From Saccharopolyspora indica (lineage in GTDB: Bacteria > Actinomycetota > Actinomycetes > Mycobacteriales > Pseudonocardiaceae): a stretch of DNA of 64,000 bases. This document shows positions 26,298-33,809 of this stretch, piece by piece (position 1 is the stretch's first letter; each line of letters starts with the position of its first letter). The notes beneath the pieces were generated by a model. It did not search any database. It was not told the DNA's origin and was given only the letters and a program-made list of their open reading frames with translations. The translations under genes were made by a program, and so were the position numbers. The stretch spans positions 62,001-126,000 of the forward strand of contig NZ_JAQGLB010000020.1 in NCBI RefSeq assembly GCF_027853965.1, written 5' to 3'.

Positions 26298-28826
26298 CTA
26301 CGGCTCGCAGCGCCCGTTCTCGCAGGTCCAGACGGGATAGGGCGCGTTCTTCCCGGCCGCGCGCATGATCGAGATCCGCTTCTGCACCGGCACCTGCCCG
26401 GACCCGCCCGCGTAGTCGAGGTGTCCGGTGATGCCGAAGAGCGGCTTGTCGGGCGCCTTGATCTCGGCGATGCCGCGCCACACCGACAGGCCGTCCGTCG
26501 GGACTCCTCTCTCGCTCTTCTCGGGCGGGACGCGGGCGCCCACGACGTTGACCAGCGCGCGGTTGAGGACGTTGAACGCGTCGTGGGCCAGCGATGCGCG
26601 TCCTTCCAGCTCGACGCCCGTGTCTTCGCTGGTCTTGCCGTAGAACGAGGTGTACTCCAGGTTTCCGGTCACGCTCGCGTCCAGCTCGTCGCGGAGCATG
26701 AACTTGGTGATGTCGTCGCCCGCCATCACGTGCGGGAAGGCGCCGCTGCCGGGATTGCAGGTGTTGCGCAAGGTGGTGAGGAAGGTGCGGAGCTCGTCGG
26801 CGCGCCCCGTGAAGAAGGCCACCTCCTGCTCGCCGCAGTTGATCCGGCTCTCCGCGGAGAACCGGATCCGGGTGGCCGGCCGCGGCTGGTAGGCCTTCGT
26901 CAGGTCCTCGGCCAGGTTCGGGCTGTAGAGGTCGTCGGTCGAACCCGAGTAGTAGACCGTGAGGTTCTTGCCCGGGTGGAACCTGTCGAGGTAGCCCTTG
27001 ATGAACTGCGCCTGCTGCCGGTTGTCCGGCCCGACCTGGTGGTAGAGCTTGCTGGTCTGCTGGAACTGGTCCGCCGAGGTCGTCGTGCCCACCATCGGCA
27101 GTCCGGCGGCGCCCAGCCGCTTGATGGCCTCCTCGGTGCCTGCCCAGCTGCCGCCGAGCCCGACGACGCCGATCACCGGTGAGTCCGAGTCCTTCGCGCG
27201 CTTGGCGAACTCGACGATCTGCTCGGCGACCGCGCGTCCGTGCTTCATGCGGTCCCCGCCGTTGGCGAGCTCGATGCGGATCAGCGGCCCGCCGTTCATC
27301 GAGGCGCTGCGCTGCGCCGCGGCCAGGCCCCTGAGCTCCTCGCGGACCCCGTTGAGCGTCGAGGAGTACAGCTTCGGCGCCGACAGCGTGCTGAAGTAGA
27401 CGATCGTCGCCGACGGGCGGTCCGGTTCTTGACCGCGCTGGAAGTCGATGTCGTTGTTCTGCCTCTTGATCTGCTCCTGGGCGTTGGTGAAGTCGGCGAG
27501 GAAGTCCGTCTCGACCTTGTTGTCCCCGCCGGGCGGCAGTTGCTTGGTGAACTCGAAGCTGCCGTCGGAGAGGCCGACGCACTCGTCGCCCTCGGCCCAC
27601 ATCCCGGCGTTGCGCCACGGCATGAGCTGACCGCACGGGCCGAAGTACTGCTCGGCGTAGGCGCCGGTGCCGCCGAGCAGCAGGAGCACCACGACGATGG
27701 ACGGGACGCGGCGCACCAGCCGGGAGCGCTTCAGCGGCAGGTCGACCTGGCCCAGCGGCACCGAGGCTTCGTCGTCGAGATTGCTCGGTTCGTCGGCCAC
27801 CTGCACCGGCACGTACCAGGCGGTGGACGAGCGGCGGCGGCGCGCGTTCTGCAGTTGCGCCGACCACTGCTCCAGGGTCACCGCCTCGTTCAGCGGTTCG
27901 TCCGGCAGGGCGGCGGTGCCCGCTCCGATGACCAGGAGCGGGTCCCGCACACCGGTCTCGTTGCGGACGTCGTTGATCAGGCGCACCAGCAGCTTGCCGG
28001 TGCTCTCGGCGCGGAGGTTGCGCAGCAGGAGGACCGGGTAGCAGTCCTTCGGCACCCACTTCCACCGCCACAGCCGCCGCTTGTAGGAGTCGGCGAGGTC
28101 GGCCAGGAAGGCGTGCACCAGCAGCTTCCGCACCTGCTCGGCGTTCTCGAAGCGCGACGGCGTGGCGATCAGGCGCTGGGCGAAGCTGGGGAAGTCGGCG
28201 GACTCGCCGGGGGACAGGTAGGGCTGCCGCATGAACCAGCGCGCGACGCGCCCCGCCCGCATCCACCACGCGTAGTAGACCGGGAAGAACACCAGCGACA
28301 GCAGGTACAGGTACCAGGGCAGGTTCTGGGCGGCCAGCTCCCAGCCCTGGGTCTCCAGCTGCTCCTCCTGCTGGGTGCGCCGCGGCCGCCGGCTGCTGAG
28401 GTACTCGCGCAGCAGGTGCCGGGCGTCCGAGTGCGGTGCCCGGGACAGGTTCGCCGGCGGCAGGTTCTTCTTCAGCAGCCAGCTCAGCAGCGCGTAGCGG
28501 CGGAAGCGCAGCTTGCCGATCCGCGGCCACGAATCGGCGTCGCGCAGCCCCAGCGCGGCGTGGTCCAGGAGCTTGCGCACCTGGACCGACTTCCCGCGCT
28601 GGGTTTCGGCCGGATCGGCGCCGACGTCGAGCACCACGTGCGGGACGACGGCGCCGAGGTGGTCCGACAGCTGGTCCACCAGCGCACCCGGGTTCTTCTC
28701 GCGCAGCAGGTGGACGATCGGCTGGTCCGGGATCGTCTCCAGGCGCTTGTTCCGGATCCAGCGCCACCCGAGGCGCGAGGGAAGTTGCGCGACCGGAATC
28801 CCTTGTCCTGTGGTCGCTTCCGTCAT
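26298..28826 (-). CDS. Large membrane protein with extracellular periplasmic-binding-protein fold; function unknown
   Basis: 842 residues from ATG 28826 (GGGGG 7 bases upstream). Residues 1-170 and 195-365 look like soluble, Arg-rich regions. PHVVLDVGAD (63-72) and PVLLLRNLRAESTGKLL leading to DPLLVIGAG (264-303) resemble P-loop and Walker B/sensor strands of a STAND-like NTPase, but no Gly-rich P-loop is present. Hydrophobic segments are at about 170-190 and 374-392. After the second comes a Cys-containing linker and a type 1 periplasmic-binding fold (about 470-842: ATIVYFSTLSAP, VIGVVGLGGSWAG, PMVGTTTSAD, LTVYYSGSTDDLYS). No ABC ATPase or permease lies nearby. I infer a single-chain membrane receptor with an outside ligand domain; the ligand and output are unknown. 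Confidence 0.6.
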   Translation of the reverse strand: MTEATTGQGIPVAQLPSRLGWRWIRNKRLETIPDQPIVHLLREKNPGALVDQLSDHLGAVVPHVVLDVGADPAETQRGKSVQVRKLLDHAALGLRDADSWPRIGKLRFRRYALLSWLLKKNLPPANLSRAPHSDARHLLREYLSSRRPRRTQQEEQLETQGWELAAQNLPWYLYLLSLVFFPVYYAWWMRAGRVARWFMRQPYLSPGESADFPSFAQRLIATPSRFENAEQVRKLLVHAFLADLADSYKRRLWRWKWVPKDCYPVLLLRNLRAESTGKLLVRLINDVRNETGVRDPLLVIGAGTAALPDEPLNEAVTLEQWSAQLQNARRRRSSTAWYVPVQVADEPSNLDDEASVPLGQVDLPLKRSRLVRRVPSIVVVLLLLGGTGAYAEQYFGPCGQLMPWRNAGMWAEGDECVGLSDGSFEFTKQLPPGGDNKVETDFLADFTNAQEQIKRQNNDIDFQRGQEPDRPSATIVYFSTLSAPKLYSSTLNGVREELRGLAAAQRSASMNGGPLIRIELANGGDRMKHGRAVAEQIVEFAKRAKDSDSPVIGVVGLGGSWAGTEEAIKRLGAAGLPMVGTTTSADQFQQTSKLYHQVGPDNRQQAQFIKGYLDRFHPGKNLTVYYSGSTDDLYSPNLAEDLTKAYQPRPATRIRFSAESRINCGEQEVAFFTGRADELRTFLTTLRNTCNPGSGAFPHVMAGDDITKFMLRDELDASVTGNLEYTSFYGKTSEDTGVELEGRASLAHDAFNVLNRALVNVVGARVPPEKSERGVPTDGLSVWRGIAEIKAPDKPLFGITGHLDYAGGSGQVPVQKRISIMRAAGKNAPYPVWTCENGRCEP

Positions 28827-28910
28827 GCACACCCCCGGTGAATCACGTGATCACCAGCGACCGTACAGCTGGGGTGTGACCTGGTGCACCGATTTCGCGG
28901 GATCAAGCCC

Positions 28911-30389
28911 TCAGCGCGGCCTGCCGGGCACTCCGGGCCTGGTCTGCCAGGGGTGCGGGCCGCCGAGCGGGCGGTACTCGACGCCGTAGGCGTCCAGCCG
29001 GGGCAGGTGGTGGTCGACCAGCCTGCGCTGGAAGTCGGCGAAGTCGGTCTCCTGGCTCCAGGCCACCTCGGCGAAGGCCGACAGGCGCGGGAACGCCGCG
29101 TAGTCCACCCGGCGCGGGGTGTCCAGGTGCTCGCTCCACACCTGCGCCTGGACGCCGAGGACGTCCGGTCGCGGCTGGTAGCCGTAGACCTTCTCCAGCG
29201 TGGTCAGGAAGCCCACCGGGATCGGTTCGTCGGGGTGGTCGGACTGGCGGTGGTCGAGGTAGAAGTGGCTCTCCGGGCACAGCACGACGTCGTGGCCGCG
29301 CTCGGCGGCGCGCACCGCCGCCTCCTCGTCCCGCCACGCCGCGATGATGGTGCCCGCGGGCAGCGGGTCCACCGCCTCCAGCAGCTCGTCCCAACCCGAG
29401 GCGCGGCGGCCGCGCGCGTGCACGTGCTCGACGAGCTCGCGCAGGAACACGCCGTGCTCCGGGGTGATGCCGGGAACCTCGTCGCCGCCGATGCAGATCA
29501 CCGGCGACGGGAACACCTCCATCAGGTGGTCCAGCACAGCGCGGTAGAAGTCCGTGGTCGCCGGATCGGTGTTGAGCAGGTCGGTGCTGATGCCCCAGGA
29601 CTGCCAGACCTCGGGGCGCACGCCGTTGCCCAGTTCCGGGTAGGCGGCGATGGCGGCCGTGCTGTGGCCGGGCACGTCGACCTCCGGCACCACGGTGATG
29701 TGGTGGCGGGCCGCGTGGGCGACGATCTCGCGCAGGTCGTCGGAGGTGTAGAAGCCGCCGTGCGGGCGGGAGTCGAACTCCGGTTCCGGGCCGCGCCCGA
29801 CCATCGACCGGTGCCGCCAGGCGCCGACGCGGGTGAGCTCCGGGTAGCGCGGCACCTCCAGCCGCCAGCCCTGGTCGTCGGTCAGGTGCAGGTGCAGCAC
29901 GTTGAGCTTGTGCACCGCCAGCAGCTCGATGAACCGCAGCACCTCCCGCTTGGGCAGGAAGTGGCGGGCGACGTCGAGGTGGCAGCCGCGCCAGGAGAAG
30001 CGCGGCCGGTCCTCGACCTCCCCGCACGGCAGCACGAACCGCCGGTAGTGGATCAGCGCCGACCGGTACGCCGACGGGTCCAGCAGCTGCCGCAGCGTCT
30101 GCGCGGCGTGGTGCGCACCCGCGGTGTCGTGCGCGACGACCTCGACGCCGTCCGGGCGGACCTGCGCGCGGTAGCCGCCCGGCGCGGATTCGCCCGCGTC
30201 GACGCGGAATTCGATCGTCGGCCGCTCGGCGTCGGCCAGCCGCAGCCCGGTCGCCGCCCCGATGTGGCGGCGGAACCAGTCGGCGGTGGTGGGTTCCCCG
30301 CCAACCGTGGTGTTGTGGTCCAGCTCCAGCACTCCGGCCGCGGGCCGGACCAGCACCGGGCGCGGCAGCAACGAGTCCCAGCTACTCAT
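28911..30389 (-). CDS. Beta-N-acetylhexosaminidase, GH20
   Basis: 492 residues. A GH20b-like N-terminal domain (1-125) leads to the catalytic barrel: FSWRGCHLDVARHF, HLHLTDDQGWRLE, VVPEVDVPGHS, and the catalytic Asp-Glu pair in CIGGDE (D303-E304). GH20 enzymes release terminal GlcNAc or GalNAc by substrate-assisted catalysis. No signal peptide is seen, so it is probably cytoplasmic and acts on imported chito-oligosaccharides. It lies downstream of a carbohydrate ABC importer, the same order as dasABC-dasD in Streptomyces. Its ATG overlaps the stop of a 30-residue mini-frame inside leader repeat copy B. Confidence 0.92.
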   Translation of the reverse strand: MSSWDSLLPRPVLVRPAAGVLELDHNTTVGGEPTTADWFRRHIGAATGLRLADAERPTIEFRVDAGESAPGGYRAQVRPDGVEVVAHDTAGAHHAAQTLRQLLDPSAYRSALIHYRRFVLPCGEVEDRPRFSWRGCHLDVARHFLPKREVLRFIELLAVHKLNVLHLHLTDDQGWRLEVPRYPELTRVGAWRHRSMVGRGPEPEFDSRPHGGFYTSDDLREIVAHAARHHITVVPEVDVPGHSTAAIAAYPELGNGVRPEVWQSWGISTDLLNTDPATTDFYRAVLDHLMEVFPSPVICIGGDEVPGITPEHGVFLRELVEHVHARGRRASGWDELLEAVDPLPAGTIIAAWRDEEAAVRAAERGHDVVLCPESHFYLDHRQSDHPDEPIPVGFLTTLEKVYGYQPRPDVLGVQAQVWSEHLDTPRRVDYAAFPRLSAFAEVAWSQETDFADFQRRLVDHHLPRLDAYGVEYRPLGGPHPWQTRPGVPGRPR

Positions 30390-30478
30390 GCTGTTCCGCC
30401 TCTCCGCGATTCACAGTGGTGGTTGCGTTTGGGGTTGTTCTTGCGTTTTCGGGGTTTCTTGTGGCTGGTTTGCGTCAC
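30386..30478 (-). CDS. Possible 30-residue basic leader peptide
   Basis: GTG 30478 follows AGGGG by 4 bases, and the frame encodes a strongly basic 30-residue peptide (starts MTQTSHKKPRKRKNN). Its TGA overlaps the ATG of the GH20 gene (ATGA), which would couple translation of the two. The whole frame lies inside leader repeat copy B. In copy A the corresponding frame is fused to prsW by a 1-base deletion. I cannot tell from sequence whether the peptide itself matters or only its translation. Confidence 0.4.
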   Translation of the reverse strand: MTQTSHKKPRKRKNNPKRNHHCESRRGGTA

Positions 30479-30524
30479 GTTCCCCTGAGGTGCGGTTGTG
30501 CAGGGGGTTGGCACCGGGCTGTTC
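30391..30524 (-). repeat. Leader repeat, copy B (in front of the GH20 gene)
   Basis: Matches 15761-15898 at roughly 85% by eye, in the same orientation and at the same place relative to the gene start. The hairpin CCCCTG/CAGGGG (6 bp here, 5 bp in copy A) has a conserved 13-base loop and its 3' arm is the ribosome site of the mini-ORF. The copy begins right at the stop of the upstream permease gene, filling the whole gap to the GH20 gene. Confidence 0.75.
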
Positions 30525-31377
30525 ATCCCTTCACCGCCCCGGCCAGGCCGGAGACCAGCTTGCGCTGCACCAGCACGAAGAAGATGAGCACCGGAATCGT
30601 CATCAGCGTCGAACCCGCCATGATGGCGCCCCAATCGTTGCCCTCGGGTTTGAAGAACACCAGGATCGCCATCGGCAGCGTCTGGTTCTCCGTCGCCGAG
30701 ATGATGAACGTCTTGGCGAACAGGAAGTCGTTCCAGGCGTGGATGAACGACAGCACGCTGGTGGCCACCAGGCCCGGCGCCACCAGCGGGAAGAGCACCT
30801 GCCAGACGAACCGGGCGCGGCTGGCGCCGTCGAGCTTGGCGGCCTCCTCCAGCTCGTCGGGGACCGCGGCCACGAAGCCGCGGAGCATCCAGATCGCCAG
30901 CGGCAGGCTGAACGCCAGGTGCACCAGCACCAGCGAGCCCAGGTGGTTGAGGCCGAACGCCGGGGCCACGCCACCGACCTCGCGCATCAGGAAGAACAGC
31001 GGGATGGTCAGCGCCTCCACCGGGACCATCTGCGCCACCAGGATCATCAGCAGCAGCACCGTGCGGCCCTTGAACCGGAAGCGGGTCAGCGCGACCGCCG
31101 CCAGGAACGACATCAGCAGCGACAGCGCCACCACCGCGGCCGCCACCAGCAGGCTGTTGACGAAGAATCCGCCGAGACCGTCCACTGTGAACACGCGGCG
31201 GAACCCGTCCAGGGTCGGCGCCCAGGTCCACGGCCGCGGGTCCGAGGACAGCAGCTCGCCCTCCGGCTTGAATGCCGAGAGCACCATCCAGTACAGCGGG
31301 AACGCCACCACGGCGGCGATCAGCACCGCGACGCCGTCGGCGATGCGGCGCGGCATGCGCTTGCGCGATCCGCTCAT
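30523..31377 (-). CDS. Carbohydrate ABC permease, MalG/DasC-like
   Basis: 284 residues, six membrane helices. The cytoplasmic EAA loop reads ELEEAAKLDGASRARFVWQVLFPLVAPG, which docks the ATPase. The SAFKPEGEL segment after helix 1 and the LSFIHAWNDFLFAKTFI segment are typical of the CUT1 MalG subfamily. Its ATG overlaps the stop of the MalF-like gene (ATGA). No ATPase gene is in the operon; as for dasABC, a shared MsiK-type ATPase encoded elsewhere is the likely energy source (inference). Confidence 0.92.
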   Translation of the reverse strand: MSGSRKRMPRRIADGVAVLIAAVVAFPLYWMVLSAFKPEGELLSSDPRPWTWAPTLDGFRRVFTVDGLGGFFVNSLLVAAAVVALSLLMSFLAAVALTRFRFKGRTVLLLMILVAQMVPVEALTIPLFFLMREVGGVAPAFGLNHLGSLVLVHLAFSLPLAIWMLRGFVAAVPDELEEAAKLDGASRARFVWQVLFPLVAPGLVATSVLSFIHAWNDFLFAKTFIISATENQTLPMAILVFFKPEGNDWGAIMAGSTLMTIPVLIFFVLVQRKLVSGLAGAVKG

Positions 31378-32255
31378 ACGATCGCCCCGTCCTTCCGCTG
31401 CGCCCGCAGGTAGGCCAGCGTGATCAGCATGAGCAGCACGGTCATCACCACGCCGATCGCCGAGCCCATCCCGTAGTTCGAGCCGGCGAAGGCCTCCTGG
31501 TAGGCGTAGACGTTGAGCACCATGTTCTGCCCGGCGACCCCGCCGCCGTTGGTCATCACGTAGATCTGGGTGAAGATCTTGAAGTCCCAGATGATCGACT
31601 GGATGGTGGCGATCACCAGCACCGGCTTGAGCATCGGCAGCAGCACGCTGCGCGCGGTCCGCCAGGCCGACGCCCCGTCCAGCGACGCGGCCTCCACCAC
31701 CTCGCCGGGTATACCGCTGAGCCCGGCGTAGGTGGTGACCAGCACGAACGGGAACGAGCACCAGATCACCTCGGCGGCCACCAGGCCGAAGGCGATGAAC
31801 TTGTCGTAGGTCCAGGAGAACCCGGCCGCACCGTCGATGCCGATCCCGGTGAGCACCTCGTTGACCAGGCCGAAGTCCTGGTCGAACAGGAACAGCCAGA
31901 CCGTCGACCCGGCCATCGCCGGGGTGGCCCAGGCGCCGATCGCGGCGAGGAACAGCAGCAGCCGCGGAATCCGGCTGATCCTGGTGGCCAGCACCGCCAG
32001 CCCGATGCCGACCGCCAGGCTGCCCACCACGCACACCGCGGCGAACAGGCAGGTCTGCACCAGGATCGTCCAGAACTTCGGATCCTCCAGCAGCGCCAGG
32101 TAGTTGCCCGCGCCGAGGAACTCCAGCGCGGCGCCGCCGGAGGCCTGCGCCTGTCCGTACTCGTAGAGGGAGATCTGCACCAGCTGGTAGAGCGGGTAGC
32201 CCATCATCACGACGAGCAGCAGCCCGGCCGGTGCCAGGTAGAGCAGTGCGGCCAT
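31374..32255 (-). CDS. Carbohydrate ABC permease, MalF/DasB-like
   Basis: 293 residues, six membrane helices. It starts MAALLYLAPAGLLLVVMMGYP, typical for the CUT1 MalF subfamily, and has the EAA loop EVVEAASLDGASAWRTARSVLLPMLKP. The start shares one base with the stop of the solute-binding protein gene (TGATG), and its own end overlaps the next permease, so the three transporter genes form one tight operon. Confidence 0.92.
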   Translation of the reverse strand: MAALLYLAPAGLLLVVMMGYPLYQLVQISLYEYGQAQASGGAALEFLGAGNYLALLEDPKFWTILVQTCLFAAVCVVGSLAVGIGLAVLATRISRIPRLLLFLAAIGAWATPAMAGSTVWLFLFDQDFGLVNEVLTGIGIDGAAGFSWTYDKFIAFGLVAAEVIWCSFPFVLVTTYAGLSGIPGEVVEAASLDGASAWRTARSVLLPMLKPVLVIATIQSIIWDFKIFTQIYVMTNGGGVAGQNMVLNVYAYQEAFAGSNYGMGSAIGVVMTVLLMLITLAYLRAQRKDGAIV

Positions 32256-33541
32256 CAGCGTCCTTCGAAGACTTCGTTCATCTGCGCCGCGGCGGCATCG
32301 GAGGCCTGCTCGACGCTCTGGCCGTTGACGACCTGCTGCACCATCGTGGGCAGCACGCCCTGCGCATCGATCTTCGACCAGCCCTCCGCGGTGGGCACGA
32401 ACCGGGTGCCCGCCTGCAGGGACTGCACGAACGGGGCCACCTCGGGGTCGCCCGCCGCGAGTTCCTGCTGCACGTCGGAGAACGTCGGCAGGTTGCCCAT
32501 CGCGATGTACATCTTGCGCTGGTACTCCTTGCCCGCCAGCAGCTGCACGAACTCCTTGGCCAGCGTGGCGCGCTTGGAGGACTTGAGCACGCCGAGCATG
32601 TTCCCGCCCGCGAAGGGCGGGGCGATCGAGCCGGCCGTCGGGCCGGGCAGCGGGACGACGGCGTACTTGCCCTTCGCCTCACCGGCTTCCACCGCGGCGC
32701 GGTTGAAGTCGCCGCCGATGGTCATCGCCGCCTTGCCGGAGGCGAAGGCCTGCACGGCCTGGCTGCCGGTCATGTCCGCGCACTGCTCGCGCGGGCAGGC
32801 GCCGCCGCTGATCAGCGAGGCGTAGGTGGCCACGCCCTCGCGCGCGGCGGGTTCGTTCACAGTGGACACCCACTTGTCGCCCTCGCGGCGGGCCAGGTCG
32901 CCACCGGCCGCCCAGATGAACGGCATCAGCGCGTAGTGGTACTTGCCGCCGACGGAGATGCCGTAGAGGTCGGGGCGGGCCTGGCGGATCCGCTGCGCGG
33001 TGTCCACCAGCTCGGCGGTGGTGCGCGGCGGCTGGAGCCCGAGCTCGGCGAAGACGTCGGTGCGGTAGTACAGCGCCCGGATGCCGGTGTACCAGGGCAC
33101 GCCGTAGACCTTGCCGTCGACCTTCGCCGTGTCCAGCACCGATTCGTTGAGGTCGGCGCCCTCCGGCCACTGGCCGATCTGGTCGGTCAGGTCGAGCAGG
33201 CCGCCCGCGGCGACGTAGCCCGCCACGTCGGTGTTGCCGTACTCGGCGACGTCCGGCGCGCTGGCCGGGTCGTTGAACGCGCCGGTGAACCGCTGCGAGC
33301 GGGTGTCCACGGGGATGTACTGCACGTCGACCTCGACGCCCTGGTGCTCCGCCTCGAAGCGGGCCACTGCTTCGTCCACAGTGGTCTGCTTGGGTTCGCG
33401 GCTCGCCTCGTCGAACAGCCAGACCCGCAGGGTTCCGGTGGATTCGTCCTCGGCGGGCGCGTTCTGCTGCACCTGCGGTGGCCCGCAGGCGGCGAGCAAC
33501 GCGCCGATGGCGGTGATGGTGATGGCTTTCCAGGCGCGCAT
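32255..33541 (-). CDS. Carbohydrate ABC solute-binding lipoprotein, DasA-like
   Basis: 428 residues. ATG 33541 has GGAG 7 bases upstream. The signal peptide ends in a lipobox (LLAAC). The mature protein is a family 1 solute-binding protein: TLRVWLFDEAS, VDEAVARFEAEHQGVEVDVQYIP, YGVPWYTGIRALYYRTD, AGGNMLGVLKSSKRATLAKEF. Operon order SBP-permease-permease-GH20 points to uptake of chitobiose-like or other GlcNAc-containing sugars. Upstream are a clear promoter and three candidate operators. Confidence 0.92.
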   Translation of the reverse strand: MRAWKAITITAIGALLAACGPPQVQQNAPAEDESTGTLRVWLFDEASREPKQTTVDEAVARFEAEHQGVEVDVQYIPVDTRSQRFTGAFNDPASAPDVAEYGNTDVAGYVAAGGLLDLTDQIGQWPEGADLNESVLDTAKVDGKVYGVPWYTGIRALYYRTDVFAELGLQPPRTTAELVDTAQRIRQARPDLYGISVGGKYHYALMPFIWAAGGDLARREGDKWVSTVNEPAAREGVATYASLISGGACPREQCADMTGSQAVQAFASGKAAMTIGGDFNRAAVEAGEAKGKYAVVPLPGPTAGSIAPPFAGGNMLGVLKSSKRATLAKEFVQLLAGKEYQRKMYIAMGNLPTFSDVQQELAAGDPEVAPFVQSLQAGTRFVPTAEGWSKIDAQGVLPTMVQQVVNGQSVEQASDAAAAQMNEVFEGR

Positions 33542-33553
33542 GAGCAGTCTCCG

Positions 33554-33568
33554 TTGCACTGTCTGCAA
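33554..33568. promoter_or_regulatory. Inverted repeat in the leader of the sugar-binding protein gene
   Basis: TTGCA, 5 bases, TGCAA: a perfect 5-bp-arm inverted repeat 13 bases upstream of the ATG and next to the ribosome site. It may be an operator half of a pair with 33577-33589 or a small leader hairpin. Confidence 0.4.
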
Positions 33569-33576
33569 TTCCCGTT

Positions 33577-33589
33577 TTGCGCTGAGCAA
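33577..33589. promoter_or_regulatory. Second TTGC-n5-GCAA site next to the -10 box
   Basis: TTGCGCTGAGCAA: 4-bp arms around 5 bases, centred just downstream of the -10 hexamer and at the expected transcription start. With the similar site at 33554-33568 it makes a pair spaced about two helical turns, as expected for a repressor such as a LacI or GntR family protein. No such regulator gene is in the window. Confidence 0.4.
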
Positions 33590-33593
33590 TCGG

Positions 33594-33622
33594 ATGCTAT
33601 GGATCACAACCCGGGTTGGCAA
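33594..33622 (-). promoter_or_regulatory. Promoter of the sugar ABC transporter operon
   Basis: On the minus strand TTGCCA (33622-33617) is followed after exactly 17 bases by TAGCAT (33599-33594). This fits the housekeeping sigma consensus. The predicted start is near 33587, about 46 bases before the ATG. Confidence 0.6.
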
Positions 33623-33635
33623 GGTCTGAACCAAT
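33621..33635. promoter_or_regulatory. DasR-responsive-element-like site
   Basis: Read on the minus strand ATTGGTTCAGACCTT contains TGGTTCAGACC, nine of eleven positions of the DasR site core TGGTCTAGACC. It abuts the -35 box of the SBP operon. Because dasABC is a known DasR target, the match is plausible, but only about 10 of 16 positions of the full consensus agree. Confidence 0.4.
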
Positions 33636-33809
33636 GTTCGGTGCGGTCTCCGCGCGGTGCCGCCGACGGCGGATCACCGCCGAACTCCTGGTCGTTCCTG
33701 GTGAACGGCGGCAAAAGTGGTGAATTCACAGATATTTCCGGCCCGTCGATCTTTGCGAGGATGAACGTCCGCCGCCGGTCCGCGATTCGTCCGAACCCAG
33801 GGAGCGCGC

